A stretch of 64,000 nt of DNA, taken from assembly GCA_022494885.1 (NCBI GenBank), contig JAGVSM010003534.1, forward strand, positions 310,001-374,000, in the 5' to 3' direction. The translations under genes and the position numbers were made by a program. This DNA comes from Micrasema longulum. Its lineage: Eukaryota > Arthropoda > Insecta > Trichoptera > Brachycentridae. Positions 10,991 to 23,356 of the stretch are shown here, piece after piece (positions within the stretch are counted from its first letter, which is position 1; the number at the start of each line of letters is the position of its first letter). The notes beneath the pieces are model-generated. The model was not told the origin of the DNA and searched no databases. It saw nothing but the letters and a program-made list of their open reading frames with translations.

Positions 10991-12085
10991 ATTTTTCATT
11001 ACAAGCATATCAATACTTGAAGTTATTAAATTAATATTAAAGCTGTTTTTCTCTATCTTGATCTTTATTAAAATTATCAAGTGGCAGTCATCCCCACTTC
11101 TACGGTGATCAAGCCATGCATCCAACCAAACAGACAATAACCCTCACTCAACCCCTTCGGTGCCTTAACCCTTAGGGACTGCGCTACCCACCCTATCCTA
11201 CTTCCCAAAACCCACCCCCGAACATTCCAGAGTTATGCCTCCCAAATTACAAGATTAATTTCTTTTCGCATCAATAATTTAATGAATTCAAATCTACTGC
11301 TTACGGCCATTTCAAAGCCGGCTCGTAAAGACTGCTATTTGTAAAAATGAATTATTTTAACATTGGAATAATAGTGGATTCCAGATATGTTTAATGTTCT
11401 TTATATTTTTCTTATATGAGTAAAACGGCCAAGCGGGCCCGTGCAGAGGTGAAATTCTGTGAGGGAGGATTGAGAAACGGGTGTAAGGATTCCGGTAGAT
11501 AATCAGAAATCTTCTGCCTCCCAGATGGATCCTGGTCAGACTAGAATGCCGAAATCTGGATTATGGGACCCCTAATTTTCTCACAAATTAACTTTATTTA
11601 GTATGTACTTACACTTTCATATGGATATTTTGCAATTTCAGAAAAATATATACTGTAGAATTTTCATTATTTTTTGCATTGTTATTTCGAGAAGGTATGT
11701 AATGCACAAATTTCATATATTTAAATAAAATTTTCTAATTTAAAATATTCCTGCTCAACATAATTTTTCGTCTACAGAACTTAAATGCATTTATTAAAAA
11801 ATAAATAAAACTGCCTTAACACTACACTGCATATTTTTTTGTATTGCATTAAAAAAAATATTGTGTAGTTTTGGGGAAAAATATTTTTTTCAAACCGAAT
11901 GTAATAAAAAGCACAATATTTTTTGAAAAATTGCAGGATGATTTAAATAACATCATGCTTTAATTCACAATGACATAATTATTGAATTTGATATTGTAAC
12001 GTATAATAAATATGTATGTGTATAAATACTAACATTCAATTTAAAAATAATTATTCCTTTTGCTTTGAAAATATTTTTTCCTTGT

Positions 12086-12358
12086 CAGCTTTGTGGTGTA
12101 ATGGTCAGCGCGTTTGCCCACCATGCAAGAGGTCTCGGGTTCGATTCCCGACATGGTTAATATGAAATATTTATTTCAAAGGGTGTTTTTACAGTATAAT
12201 ATTTCATAGTCCCGAATCTGGTACATAAAGCGTAAGACTGATTATCTTACCTTGATGAAACGAAAATGATCAGGATATGCAGCAATTGGTATATCGACGC
12301 ATTGTCCTATGCACCATTAGGTTCGGACAGGGAATGATTTTGATGATAATGATAAAGA
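12086..12358 (+). repeat. SINE A, near full length
   Basis: The tRNA-like head has an A-box-like TGGTGTAATGG (12094-12104) and a B-box GGTTCGATTCC (12138-12148), as internal RNA polymerase III promoters do. The body follows: AATATTTCATAGTCCC, GGTACATAAAGCGTAAGACT, GATCAGGATATGCAGCAATT, GTCCTATGCACCATTAGG, and a GATGATAATGATAAAG tail. No acceptor stem pairs around the head, so this is not a tRNA gene. Use it as the reference copy for this window. Confidence 0.85.
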
Positions 12359-12579
12359 AAATATTTTAAATAACTGAGAAATTTAAATGTAAAACTTTGC
12401 AAAACTCCAGAATAAACAAACACACGCGGTCAAAATAAAAATGATATAAATTTTATACAAAAAGGTGGATTTTATTTTTCTCTTTCCTTAAACCCATAGA
12501 TAAATTATCTTAGTTAAAACCAGATTTACAAAATAATCCAATATTTATGATTTCAAATAATTAAACCTAGATATTTGGT

Positions 12580-13505
12580 ATTTATTTATTTATTTATGCT
12601 TTATTAAGTAAGTTTATAACATTTTAAGAACTAATATAAACTTTTAATAATATTACAATTTTTTCATCAAAATTTCTCAATTACATATTTTTTCAAATTA
12701 ATTTTAAATAATTCACTGTAATCTATTTCTTTTATTTCTTCAGGTAACTCATTGTACAGCTTCAATCCCTTGTACAATGAGTTTTAAGATTCTGTTTTTT
12801 TCCTCATTGGTAATCTTATCTTTTTTTTACCCCTTGTTTCATATGTATGACATTGTTGGTTAAATTTTATTATTGTTTTTATTTTATTAATCCCCTTAAT
12901 TACTTTATGTATAAAAATTGCCACATTATATTTAATTTGTTGCTTTACTGTGAGCAAGCCAATTTCTTTGTGCATTCTTTCTACATTAGAATATATAATT
13001 TTTTTAGTATAATCCTCATTGCCTTATTTTGAATTTCTCCTTCATTACATATAAAATGAAAGAACAGTAATTTATGTGTGGACATATTATTGTTTTATAT
13101 ATAAGAATACTTCTTTTTAAATCTATAACATTTCGTAATCTTCCCATAAATGAAATTTTTTTTGAATTTTTTTTTGTTACATATTGAGTATGTTTTTTAA
13201 AATTTAAATATCTATCCAAGTAGACCCCGAGATACTTTATTTCGTCCACATAAATTATATTCATATTATCAATATTGATTTTGTAACCCTGGGGTATTAT
13301 TTTTTTCCCAATATTCATATATTTTGTTTTTGATATATTCAATTTCAATTATTTATTTTTTTAACCATTTTGATATATTTCCTAAATCGTAATTAATTTT
13401 ATTTATCATTGTGTCATAATTATCTCCTGATATGTAAACTAGTGTATCATCTGCAAAGAGTTGGATTTTACAATATTTTAGAGATGGTATGATGGAAGTT
13501 TCCAT
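12580..13505 (-). pseudogene. 5'-truncated non-LTR retrotransposon with reverse-transcriptase relic
   Basis: On the minus strand the region starts within the palm domain: LFADDTLVYISG at about 13466-13431 carries the FADD catalytic motif of reverse transcriptases. After a stop it continues as MKLNISKTKYMNIGKKIIPQ, IKYLGVYLDRYLNFKKH and YKTIICPHINYCS (thumb region, 13348-13016). Further on, 12975-12784 reads QQIKYNVAIFIHKVIKGIN, and a final piece reads LYNELPEEIKE. The 3' end has TTTGATGAAAAAATTG and an (AAATA)n-type tail near 12582. At least two frame breaks make it non-functional. The layout fits Jockey/CR1-like LINEs; the clade is not certain. Confidence 0.85.
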
Positions 13506-13789
13506 CACGATTCATTTAAGGATTAACGATAGTGTGATTTGACGCAATTGGATTATGTCGTACGTTGAGATTATTTATAGAAACAAACGAACAACTGAAT
13601 TAAAGTCAATATAACACAACTATTTTAGAAATAGTGACGGATTTAGGGAAAAAAGTGTCTTAAAATTAAATTAACCGAATGAGGTATATCACTGCTAGTC
13701 TCAGAGGTTATTTGTCGGATATTATTTTCAAAAAATAAATGGGTATTTCATTATTTTGAACGCAATAAAAACAAACTCATTCCTACTTA

Positions 13790-14180
13790 TATTTGGTTCT
13801 TTGATTTCAATTTAAAGTTAAATCACGTTCAAAAAAACTCCTGATTCCTTTGATAACCGAGCCCATAAAATTTTTAACAAGAGCCGGACAAAATACAAAC
13901 ATTATCTCAACAGTAACAAAAATCCCCGAGTTTAATTATTTCACTTAAATTTGGCCAGCAAAACGAGTATGAATAATGAAAAAGGTTGTTCAATTAATTA
14001 AATTTTCAGCTGACGCGCTGAATAAACAGAGCCGGGAAAAAATACCCACAATATTTTTGACAGCTTTTTCATTTCTGGTTTTAATTATGAATCTTATCAG
14101 CTTGTTCATTTACTACATTATTTGTTGTGTTCAAATATCACTTTCAGAGATTACAACGGATAACAGTAGCTAGTATCTAC
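13790..14180. promoter_or_regulatory. Sequence-complex intronic island
   Basis: Non-repetitive by eye, with CCCGAGTTTAATTATTTCAC, GGTTGTTCAATTAATTAAAT (homeodomain-type ATTA cores) and TTTTGACAGCTTTTTCATTT. The 65-codon frame over 13976-14173 shows no similarity I know. Regulatory role is inferred from the dac setting only. Confidence 0.25.
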
Positions 14181-14320
14181 CTGTGTTTTAATTGTGCCAT
14201 GAACTCAAACCTGCGGTCCACAATACGTCGTCCATCTTTCAAAAAGGCCTATCTCGAATTTGTTAATTTTTGAGACGACTATTTAAGAATTTTTCTGGGT
14301 TTTTTAAATTACTTTAAGAC

Positions 14321-14554
14321 AGTATAATACCCTTACATGTTTCTTTTTTTGATGAAACCGTATGTGTTGGATTTTTTCCGACGTTTCGGCTACCATTGCA
14401 GGAGCCATCTTTAGATTAAACTGAGTCCTTAAGGTGGCTCCTGCAATGGTAGCCAAAACGTCGGAACAAATTCAACACACACGGTATCACCCAAAAAAGA
14501 AACACATTGATAACAGCGACCGTGAAAACCTTCGCACCTATTTAGTATAATACC
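14321..14554. mobile_element. Hairpin-bearing insertion flanked by an 11-bp direct repeat
   Basis: AGTATAATACC occurs at 14321-14331 and again at 14544-14554. Between them, arms 14339-14412 and 14431-14504 are near-perfect inverted copies: TGTTTCTTTTTTTGATGAAA, CCGACGTTTCGGCTACCATT, GCAGGAGCCATC on the left, and GGTGGCTCCTGCAATGGTAG, CCAAAACGTCGGAACAAATT on the right, with about 18 nt of loop. The arms start 7 nt inside the left repeat but end about 39 nt before the right one, so they are not true terminal repeats. No coding sequence. Confidence 0.65.
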
Positions 14555-16700
14555 TATTTATTCCATAAATACAACTTAATTTTTATTAAAATATTCATGA
14601 CTCAATTTCGACAAAAACGACATACGCCTTTTTGAAAGATTGACGACGAATAACAGTATATTTTCACAAATCAGATAGAACGTTGAAAATTTAGAGCGAA
14701 TTTTTAGATTCTAGTAGTAAAACTATTAATGTATAAAAAACAAGATTTCATCCACAGTTTTCGGGTTTAAAAACGAGTACATACAAAACGTCTCACAGTT
14801 GGCGTCACTTCATTTTGACTTCATATGTCATGTCCGTCGAGTGCACTTCCAACAAATATTACGTACATGGTGCGGTAACATAATACTTGCCGTTTGTCCT
14901 ATAGGGTGCAAAACGTCTTGATTTCAGGATATTCCATATATGCGTCTTTTAACCTTCATGCGTCTTATGAAGATGTTTTAGTTATCTTCATACTAATAAC
15001 TTATAATTCATTTTTAACTTTCGTGCGTCTTGTAAAACGTTTAACTTATTAAAGTAATTTACCCTTCGTAATTAAATTTGTTTTAAAACAACGGTTAGCA
15101 AGCATTAAAAAAAAATGATTTTTTTAAACAATGCCAGTATGCATAGTCAAATGTTAATCATTTTTTATCTAACCAAAAATTGGATAAGAAATGGTTAATA
15201 GTACTCTAATTGTATTTACTGGATATATTATTTTTGTTGTTTTAACATGCATAGATACACTGCAACAATGAGTTTTTTTTAATATTTTCCTATAGGTTGA
15301 GAAGCTACGTTCTAACCAACTGATAAATAATAATGCTTTTTCCATGATATTCTCTAGACTTACGTAATAATAAGATAGGGACAACTAATGTAACCTGAAA
15401 ACGAACATATGACTGATATTAGTAATGGTATTTGAAAAGCATGATAAAAATGATATCGGGCAGATGTACATCAAATAAACTTTGCCAAAAACAGAAAAAC
15501 AAGATAATTTATGTATTTATGTTCGTAATGTTTGACTAACTGAATATAATATTTGTGCCTAAGAGGATAAAACACGTGAGTCAACTTTTTGCCGTTTTGA
15601 ATTTGAAATGCGAAGCTATTTATACGTGAATAAAACACCGAAGTCCATTTTTGTCGTAAAAATGCTTTTTTAAGTCGGAATAAAAATCTCCACATTGTTT
15701 TAATGCAAAAATTGACAGTAGTTCCAGATACGCCATTTTGATATGTACTAATTGAACGTAGTTATGCAGAAAGCAGCCAGCCATAGAATTGGAAACTGAG
15801 ATAATGGCACCTTTGTGAAAAGATTGAATAATCAAATCAGTTAGAATATGTTTGACTTTGACAAATTATAAATAAAGCACAAATTAGTTTTTACATACTA
15901 CTAACAAGAATCCTCTTATATATTTGACAAATTTCGATGATTTTTAAAGTATTCAAAAATTTTCTGGTGCTGTGGGTGTTTTCTGCAAATTGAGAAATGC
16001 CGTTTTTGTGATCGAAACTATTTTCAGAAGAGAATTATTACCGTTTTTTGTATGAAAGCGGTCTGGCTGTTTTTAGCAGAACATATAATTGACCGTACTG
16101 CACTCAATAACAACAATATCTCATTTTATCATAAATAATACAGGATCAACAAAACAATAAAGTATACAAAGCGTCAGGTAAAACAAAGCGACACCCTCGG
16201 CGGGCAGATGATAACGATTGTATTTGACGGAGTGAAAAAATGACAAGTGTCTATTTACTCTCCCTTCTGATAAACGCCCTCCTCTGTCCAAATAAGGGCA
16301 CATTTATGGGGCAAATAGGAGATCGCTATCGGAGGATAGAGTTCTGGTGGCATAATGTACGGCAAACATCGGCGGTTGTATGGGATTCAGAGAGGATGAA
16401 TATTGCATACTCCACGCGCATACATCTCTCGTTGTAGGGGCAAACGTGTGAAATTGTTTGCTAATCTCGTATCTCTAATGAGATCTTAACACTTTTTTTT
16501 AGTTTTGTATGAGAGTTTCATTATTTTTTATCTTGCTTGTCATGTTCAATGTTTATGTGTACTATAAATTCATTTCTTGGTCTACTTTTAAAACAATGCT
16601 TTCTTTTGATCAAATATTAGAAGTGTTGGGGGGCATTTTGACGATTGAAAAAAACTCACAATTAGAAAATATAGATCATGAAATCATAATCATGTCATAT

Positions 16701-16775
16701 TGAGATGGGTTCGAACCTTGGGTTCTGATACAAGTATCTGTGACACTAGCCACAGGACCATAACTCGGTTCTATA
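16701..16775 (-). repeat. SINE B head fragment
   Basis: In reverse it gives a tRNA-like head with B-box GGTTCGAACCC-type sequence and TGGTCCTGTGGCTAGTGTCA. It matches the heads at 22194 and 60030. Confidence 0.5.
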
Positions 16776-17270
16776 TTGGTACTTTCAATCATATTGATGT
16801 TTTACGTAGATATTTCTTGGTTAAACGCTCTAGTTAATAATTTTAACACCAAGTATAAATTTTTTTTTAAATTATTTTTTGCATTTAGTTGTTAGCCCAC
16901 AAACGCTTTTGCCTTAGTAGGCATCTTCCCTTCCATATATTGCTTTTTTTTATCGATTGCCGGATTTCGACGTAGACATATTAAGTACTTAACTGGACAA
17001 AAAGTGGTAATGGTGATGATACTTTTGCGTTCAATATTTTTTGTGATTTGTTTTAATGGCTGTATTAAAAAAGGTTTGAATATGGAGGCGATGACCCAAA
17101 ACAATAGAGGTCCGAAATGTATCAGAATCCGTTCATTTTATCGAGAACTGCGCTAACATTCGAATGCATTTGGATTGTCTTGTTTGCATTTTATCAAACA
17201 TCGAAAACCAATAAGGTGTTCGCGGCTGTACTAAGTGGCCGCCTTTAGCTGGGACATAAACCACGCGAGA

Positions 17271-17520
17271 GAGCTTTCTGTGGTAGTTTTCCCCGCTAAC
17301 ATTCTATATGGCGGCTGATAATCGCCGGGAACAAAAGGCCGACGCAATCTGACGCCTAAACGGCTCTAAAGATGTCCAAGGAGTAACAGGAATGAGAAAT
17401 ACCACCGGCATACCTGAGACGGATAATCGCTTCTCTACTGACACGTCGACAACTTTTGCGAGCTGCGCATCAAAGACCCGAACCACGTTTTGCAACAAAA
17501 AAACCGTCTGTCATAAATAA
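17271..17520. other. GC-richer segment of unknown nature
   Basis: Distinctly less AT-rich than its flanks (TATGGCGGCTGATAATCGCC, ACCACCGGCATACCTGAGAC). A 64-codon minus-strand frame covers 17498-17304, but its product is not recognisable and has no splice context or homology known to me. It may be a transposon remnant or unique regulatory DNA. Confidence 0.3.
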
Positions 17521-19059
17521 TATTTTGTTTAATTAGTGAAAAAGTCTGGTGATTTGATGAGTCTATCGGTAAAAACAATGAAGTTGAAATGAATGGACAC
17601 ATTACTAGCGTGAAGGAAATGGCACATTAATTTATGGATTTGCTTTCTTTAAAGGACTTCCATCATGATCAAACGTGATGCTTTGGAGAAATATACTGCC
17701 GTACGTGATGTTACGAAGCTTTAATTAATTAATTCAGATACACTTTTACAATTTTGTATTATTTTTTATACAGAATAATGTTCCCTCACTGGGGTTGGGG
17801 TGTCCCGTGCCGAGAGAAACATTTTACAGTAAGTATAATGAAACATGCCCTAAATTAGTTATTTAACATCTTAATTCGTCACATAACTTGCAATTCTTCG
17901 GGATAGATCTTCCGGTTTTTCGTAGATCTTTTTGCCACTAAAACAGTGTGGGATAAAAATGGATATGCATTGCTTAGCTCAAACTTTAATGTGTTTATAA
18001 ATGTATAGTATGTCATTATTTTATTGCCCTTGTTTGTCTTCGCTATAAAATTTTATGTTCTTTTTGTTCAGTTTCTTGTAACTGTTGTAATTGGCTTAAG
18101 CCTTATATATTATAAATAAATAAAGTGCACAATTGTGCTACGTGAATAAATATTATTTCGAAAAAGGTGATATTGTTTATTGCTCTTAAAGATTGGACCC
18201 CTTTTAGGTTATAATTATTTTAATAAATTAAATATTAAATCAAATCTGTAATAATAAATAAGTCATTTTTTGGCTATCATTTTAATTGAGTATCAACAGC
18301 TTTATCCCTACGATTTATAAAAATAAATATTATATAAATTATAAATATGGTTGCTGGCTATTTTAGTAGATTTAACCGGTTCTGAGATAGCCAGCGATGA
18401 TTCTTTAGCCATTTTTTTAAAAATAAAAGTTACATTTAAAACATAATTTTAAAAATATAGACACATAATAAAAATACATAAGTAGTTTACGTACAATGTT
18501 TGTTGTCTCTCATCATGTTACAGTAGTTAGTCTTTTCAAAAACACTGATGGATTTATGTTTAAAAGTGTGGATTTTGCCATAATATAATCGATTTTACAA
18601 TACGTTGTTGTAGGATGGGGAGAATGCTATAAATTCAATTGACTCATTTCATTTTTAGGAATATTTTAATTAAAAAACCAAGAATGTATCCATCTTTTTC
18701 AGTATTTAAAGAATTTGATAGAAGCTGAATAAATTTTGAAAACAGAATCACTAATATAAGTTTCCAAAGAGAAAAAAATCCAAAAACTTCAAAAAACAAG
18801 ATTTCCTTTGATTTAAGCAGACAAATGTGTACTAGTGCAGCACAAAATCATTTTTCGATTTCAAGAAAAAATAGTATAAATAAATCACTTTCCGAAATAA
18901 AAATCATTTTAATCCCAACCATATTGAACCTATTCAATTCTAACTTTCGTATTGTATTAATATATTTTTTAAATAAAATACATATGTATTTAAATACATT
19001 ATATTTTATTTTATTGAACATTTTATATACATACACAATTTAAATACATATAAGGGCGG

Positions 19060-19260
19060 GCATATTGCCTTAAGGCAATTTCTTCTAACCTACCCAAGCC
19101 GTTTAGTTTGAGAAAATTACAAGTACATGGACATATTCTAGATATTTGTGCGGAATCTTATAATTGTATTAAAAAAATTAAAACAGAAATTTACTGAAAA
19201 TTTACACTATACTATGGAGAGAGGAAAGGAGAGGTGATGGAAAAGAAAGGAGAAAGAAAC
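19060..19260 (+). repeat. Family D repeat, copy 1
   Basis: Shares AAGGCAATTTCTTCTAACCT, ACCCAAGCCGTTTAGTTTGA, ACATGGACATATTCTAG and TTTACACTATACTATGGAG with 25850-25990. No ends, ORF or target duplication recognised. Confidence 0.55.
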
Positions 19261-19599
19261 AACTTTAAAATTTAGATAGTGACATCTTGATTTAAATTTA
19301 AATAATAAATATTACAAAAATAATCTGTAATATAAATTGTAAAAAAAAACTTCCTCTCTAAACACGGACATTTCGCTTTATTCGAGGGGTGGCAACGTTA
19401 AGTTCCTCAAAAATATAAAAATATCACATGAACCTTTATATTTTTAAAAAATGTGATTCTCTAACTTTTTTGTTTTAGTAAACATTAAATAAGTTACCCG
19501 ATCAATTAAGCTCCCGATAAAAATAATAATTGAACAATTTACGTCAGAAACAGCAATATTTGTGAACTAAATTGAAATTCAGTCTTAGTATTTTTATTT

Positions 19600-20160
19600 C
19601 AGCTTTCCTTAATTTCTGAGAAAGAACCCGGTAATAACAGCAATTTTAACCTTGCAATGTTTGGTATCAGAAAATCTTTAGAGCTGGCGACAGAGCGAGG
19701 CAGACTACTCGGGTGTTCAGCCCGTCCCCCTCCCTCTCCATCTCGACCCGATATATAATCGAATGCGTCAAACAACTTTGATTTGCATATCCGCCCAAAA
19801 CGTTTCCATCGAAATCAAACCGTAATTGCCCTTGTGTTTTGTATTTTAATGCGAGATAAAGTTAACATTTCTTTATTTTGAATAACAACCCCCGAGGGGT
19901 CGAAGGCGCGGTATGGAAATGTGCCGAATATTCGAGTATTATTACTACATACATTTTTCTCCCTGAAAATTCGGGGCACATAAAAAATATTTTATACGCC
20001 CAGCGGCCAAACAAATTATCGACATTTTATTCTTATTCAAACCTCATATTTATTGGATAAGCAAAGCGTCATCGGCCGCTTCAATAAAGATGTAAATATT
20101 TTACATTTCTCATTCGGAAATTAATTTGCATTTTTGCGGACAGCATTTTTTCTGAGCCCT
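19600..20160. promoter_or_regulatory. Sequence-complex intronic island
   Basis: Contains ACCCCCGAGGGGTCGAAGGC, the short palindrome CCGAATATTCG, GGGCACATAAAAAATATTTT, GCCCAGCGGCCAAACAAATT and CGTCATCGGCCGCTTCAATA. No repeat family matched, and a small ORF at 19878-20060 is unrecognised. Candidate cis-regulatory DNA by composition and location. Confidence 0.3.
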
Positions 20161-20589
20161 TCTGATAAACACAGATAAAAAATCAAATCTTTTAACATCT
20201 TCATTACATCAGTGGAATTTAAAAATATTTACCAAATTGTAAACTATGTTTATATTTTGTGTACAACATACTTTTTTTTTATTACTTAGTAAACTTTAAT
20301 CTATTATACATAAATTATTGATGCTAATTTCGATATTTAGACAGTACGTTTGATTAATTTTAGAACGAAAAATAATAAATACATGTATTTTTAAATATAT
20401 TACAATGCAGTATTCAAATCAAAAAATAATAATTTGTTGTTCTAAAACTAAAAAAAAATGCTCCTAAAATTGAAGTATTTGGGTTAATCATAAGATCGCA
20501 ATGATTTATTTTGTTAAATAAAAAACCCCCATAAGGAAGAAATTTTAGATACATTTTTTCAATATTTAACAAATTACAAGATATATAAC

Positions 20590-20830
20590 GAACATTTTAG
20601 AGAAGGGAATAGGGATGTCAAGGAATTTACAGGGCAATTGGCTTCTTAAATCACGCAATGACAGATCATAAACACTGTGGATGCCTGCACTTCCATATTC
20701 TCTTATCCAAATTTTTCTCCATCTCTGTTGTAATCCGTTATCTTAATAACTCCCGAAGGGATTAAATCCAGTACTTGTCAACAAAATTTTGTTTTCAATA
20801 TTTGAGCGTAACTAAACCCAATATTCAATT
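20590..20830 (+). repeat. Family A repeat, partly palindromic
   Basis: A short reversed arm (GGGAATAGGGATGTCAAGGA, ATTTACAGGGC) is followed by a forward arm (CAATGACAGATCATAAACAC, CCATATTCTCTTATCC, CTCCATCTCTGTTGTAAT) and then the family tail AACTCCCGAAGGGATTAAAT, CCAGTACTTGTC. Confidence 0.65.
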
Positions 20831-21284
20831 GATTCGTTTAGGCTTAAAAAGTCACAAGCGATTTTTTATTGTACCTAAATATTAATTATAAAGCAATCGA
20901 ATTTAAATTTCTATCAATGTTCATAACGCTTCAGTTTGCAGGTTAGGAGTTCGGGTAATGCTTTCATAGCGGAATTAATCTAATTTAACATTTAAGCAAA
21001 TTAAATTGGAAATCTAATGTATTTATTGAATTATACACTTGGGCCTCGTTTAACTGATGGCGTTCTCCTGAAACAAGTAACCTGTGTTGGCAAATCTTGA
21101 CTTGGGCCGAGTTTAGCAGAACGCAAATTCAAATAATCTCATCCCATATTTGGTCAATTATTATAGATACTAATGATCGCGGTGATTTTCTGTTAATTAC
21201 CTAGGTCCTTTTTTAGGTTTAATTTTTCTAATTTTATTTACTCGTAATTAAAAATAAAACCTTGAGACTTAGATTAACATATTA

Positions 21285-21525
21285 TATGTTTATGTTATGT
21301 CTCGTCTGGTTAGTGTAATCATTGTGTGTTTCGTATTGTTAATTTTAAATTTGTCTTCACCATAATTGTTTAAGTAGTCAGGTAAGTCGCTGTAGTGTTT
21401 AAGTCCATTGAATAGCATTTTTGAATGTCCTACGTTTCTTTTTACTTTTTTAATGTCATAGTATTGTTATTGTCTGGTATCATATTTGTGCGGTATGTCA
21501 GCATTTTTGAAAACTGTTATAATAA
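21285..21525 (+). repeat. Family E repeat, copy 1 (uninterrupted)
   Basis: Ordered blocks GTTATGTCTCGTCTGGTTAG, AGGTAAGTCGCTGTAGTG, TAAGTCCATTGAATAGCATT, TTATTGTCTGGTATCATATT and TGTCAGCATTTTTG. The same order is found at 41965-42440, but split there by a SINE. No ORF. Confidence 0.65.
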
Positions 21526-21596
21526 ATAGATACTTTAATAACTACGAAAACTTAAATTTTACTTGTTAATTAACTATTGACAACAAGGGTGGAAAA

Positions 21597-21900
21597 CATT
21601 TCAAGGAAACATGGAAGTCTAGGTTTTTACAGGGCTTATGAACAGTCTTTGACTGGTTTATGTGGCCACTTACATACTATGTAACATTTACCATTCTGCC
21701 TATGCAGGTTAAATGGTGAATTTTACAGTGTGTAAAGTAACCGTTTAAACCAGCAAATGAAGGTCATAAGCCTTGTTAATCCGATTTTTCCATTTTCCTT
21801 ACTCAAAAATACACTATATACATTAATATGTTCATCTTAACAACTCCCAGGGGGTTAAATCTAGTACTTGTGTACAAAAATATAGAAAAACTCAAAATAT
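21597..21900. repeat. Family A near-palindrome
   Basis: The reversed arm 21610-21703 (ATGGAAGTCTAGGTTTTTAC ... TACCATTCTGCCTATG) and forward arm 21711-21805 (ATGGTGAATTTTACAGTGTG ... GGTCATAAGCC ... TTTTCCATTTTCC) are inverted diverged copies of about 95 nt, centred near 21706. The family tail AACTCCCAGGGGGTTAAATC follows at 21840. Confidence 0.75.
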
Positions 21901-22193
21901 ACATTTCAAACATATGTTATTTATTAAAAACTACAAAAAATTTACCCTATTGTAAAACTTAATTAAACATTCAAATAACAGATAGCCATAAAACACAGTT
22001 GAATTGGTTTAAATTTGATTCATATGCATATAAAAAATGAAGTATTTCAGATTTTGTTCTGATATTTTATTATCATCTCAATTTTAGATAGGTTTATTAC
22101 AAAGTCTTATCAAAAACTAATTTTGCAGTAAATAAACATCTCTGTCGATACATACACAAGGTAATAAATCTATACCTAGAATTAAAAAAACCG

Positions 22194-22320
22194 GGCTGTG
22201 GTCCCTAGTGTCGTGGATCAAAAGTCCGAGGTTCAAACCCCACTCTACCATAACCTGATTTCTATTTTTTAACAGTGAGTTATTAACAATTAGTTAAAAG
22301 TGACCCTAAAAAGGGAAATT
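22194..22320 (+). repeat. SINE B copy
   Basis: tRNA-like head GGGCTGTGGTCCCTAGTGTC with B-box AGGTTCAAACCCC, then CTCTACCATAACCTGATTTC and TAACAGTGAGTTATTAACAA. Reversed copies with the same order lie at 48770, 59870 and 61055. There is no paired acceptor stem, so it is not a tRNA gene. Confidence 0.7.
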
Positions 22321-23210
22321 TTTGGGTAAATCATTTTTATCACAGCAAATATATATTTGTCAATTTAAAAATAAAAAAATACGAGTGAGATTTTGCGGAA
22401 TAAAATGTTACTAAAAATCTCTATCGTGTAAACTTACTCTCATACGCCACTTCTTGTTCTGCCCCATACACGGTATAAGCGTACATTGATAAGGTTGTAA
22501 TCAACACTTTATTCCTTAAATGTTGGAAATTTTCATCATACCAAATATTTAGGTATAATTATTCAAAACCATATATAGTCGACTATTTTTTTAATCCTCG
22601 TAAGAATTTAGAGAGTTTATCTGTGGATTTTAATGAAAACAAAAATATAATCTACCTTTCATCTATGATTTATGTCAGTTGAAATTTTGACTGCGCGTGT
22701 TTGTAATTTCTGGAGCTTTGCAAAGTTTTATATTTAATTTTCTCAGTCAATTATAATATTAAATTTACAAATGCGACAAAAATCACGAATCTGAAAAAAA
22801 AATAAATGTGTAACAAAAACGTTGTTATTCATACTAAATATCAAATTCAATAAAGCATTTCTTAATTAATGTAAACTTACATGATCATATTTTTTTAATA
22901 TTTTTTTTTTATGATGTTGGGATTTTTTTATTATCTTTACCCAAAATTACATCTTAAAAAACACCTTTTTTTAAATGCAATACAAAAAAATATTCTTCTA
23001 AGGTTAACAAAAGACTTAAGTGTAATAAAACAAACTTATTGAGTAAACAACATAAATCATTTAAAAGGTTTAATCTGCAATCACAAATATTAGAAAAAAA
23101 TACTTAAAAACGGTTATTTTTCTAATGGATGCTTTCATTTTATTAGTTCAGAGGAAATTAACCACGCCATTGCTTTTTGGCACCATTCTATAATATTTGT
23201 TGCATCTCTG

Positions 23211-23330
23211 TTTAGTAGTTAGTGCAATCGCCTACCATGCTTAATGTCCTAGGTTCAATTCCTGGGTAGACTTGAAATACATATTTTAAGGTGTTTCAAC
23301 ACGTAAATACTTCGCAGGCACTCTGAAAAC
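23211..23330 (+). repeat. tRNA-like SINE fragment
   Basis: TTTAGTAGTTAGTGCAATCG, CCTACCATGCTTAATGTCCT and B-box AGGTTCAATTCCTGG, then TTGAAATACATATTTTAAGG as in the SINE A body. The copy ends early. Confidence 0.5.
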
Positions 23331-23356
23331 GTAAGTTTTTTTTACACCCCAACATG

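Noticed and set aside
12086..12160. tRNA gene candidates at SINE heads (12086, 22194, 42990, 58130 and others)
   Set aside because: A- and B-box-like motifs are present but acceptor stems do not pair and each head continues into a SINE body or decays.
17304..17498. 64-codon minus-strand ORF considered as a missing dac exon
   Set aside because: The peptide does not resemble the expected coiled-coil continuation and the phase does not fit the exon C donor.
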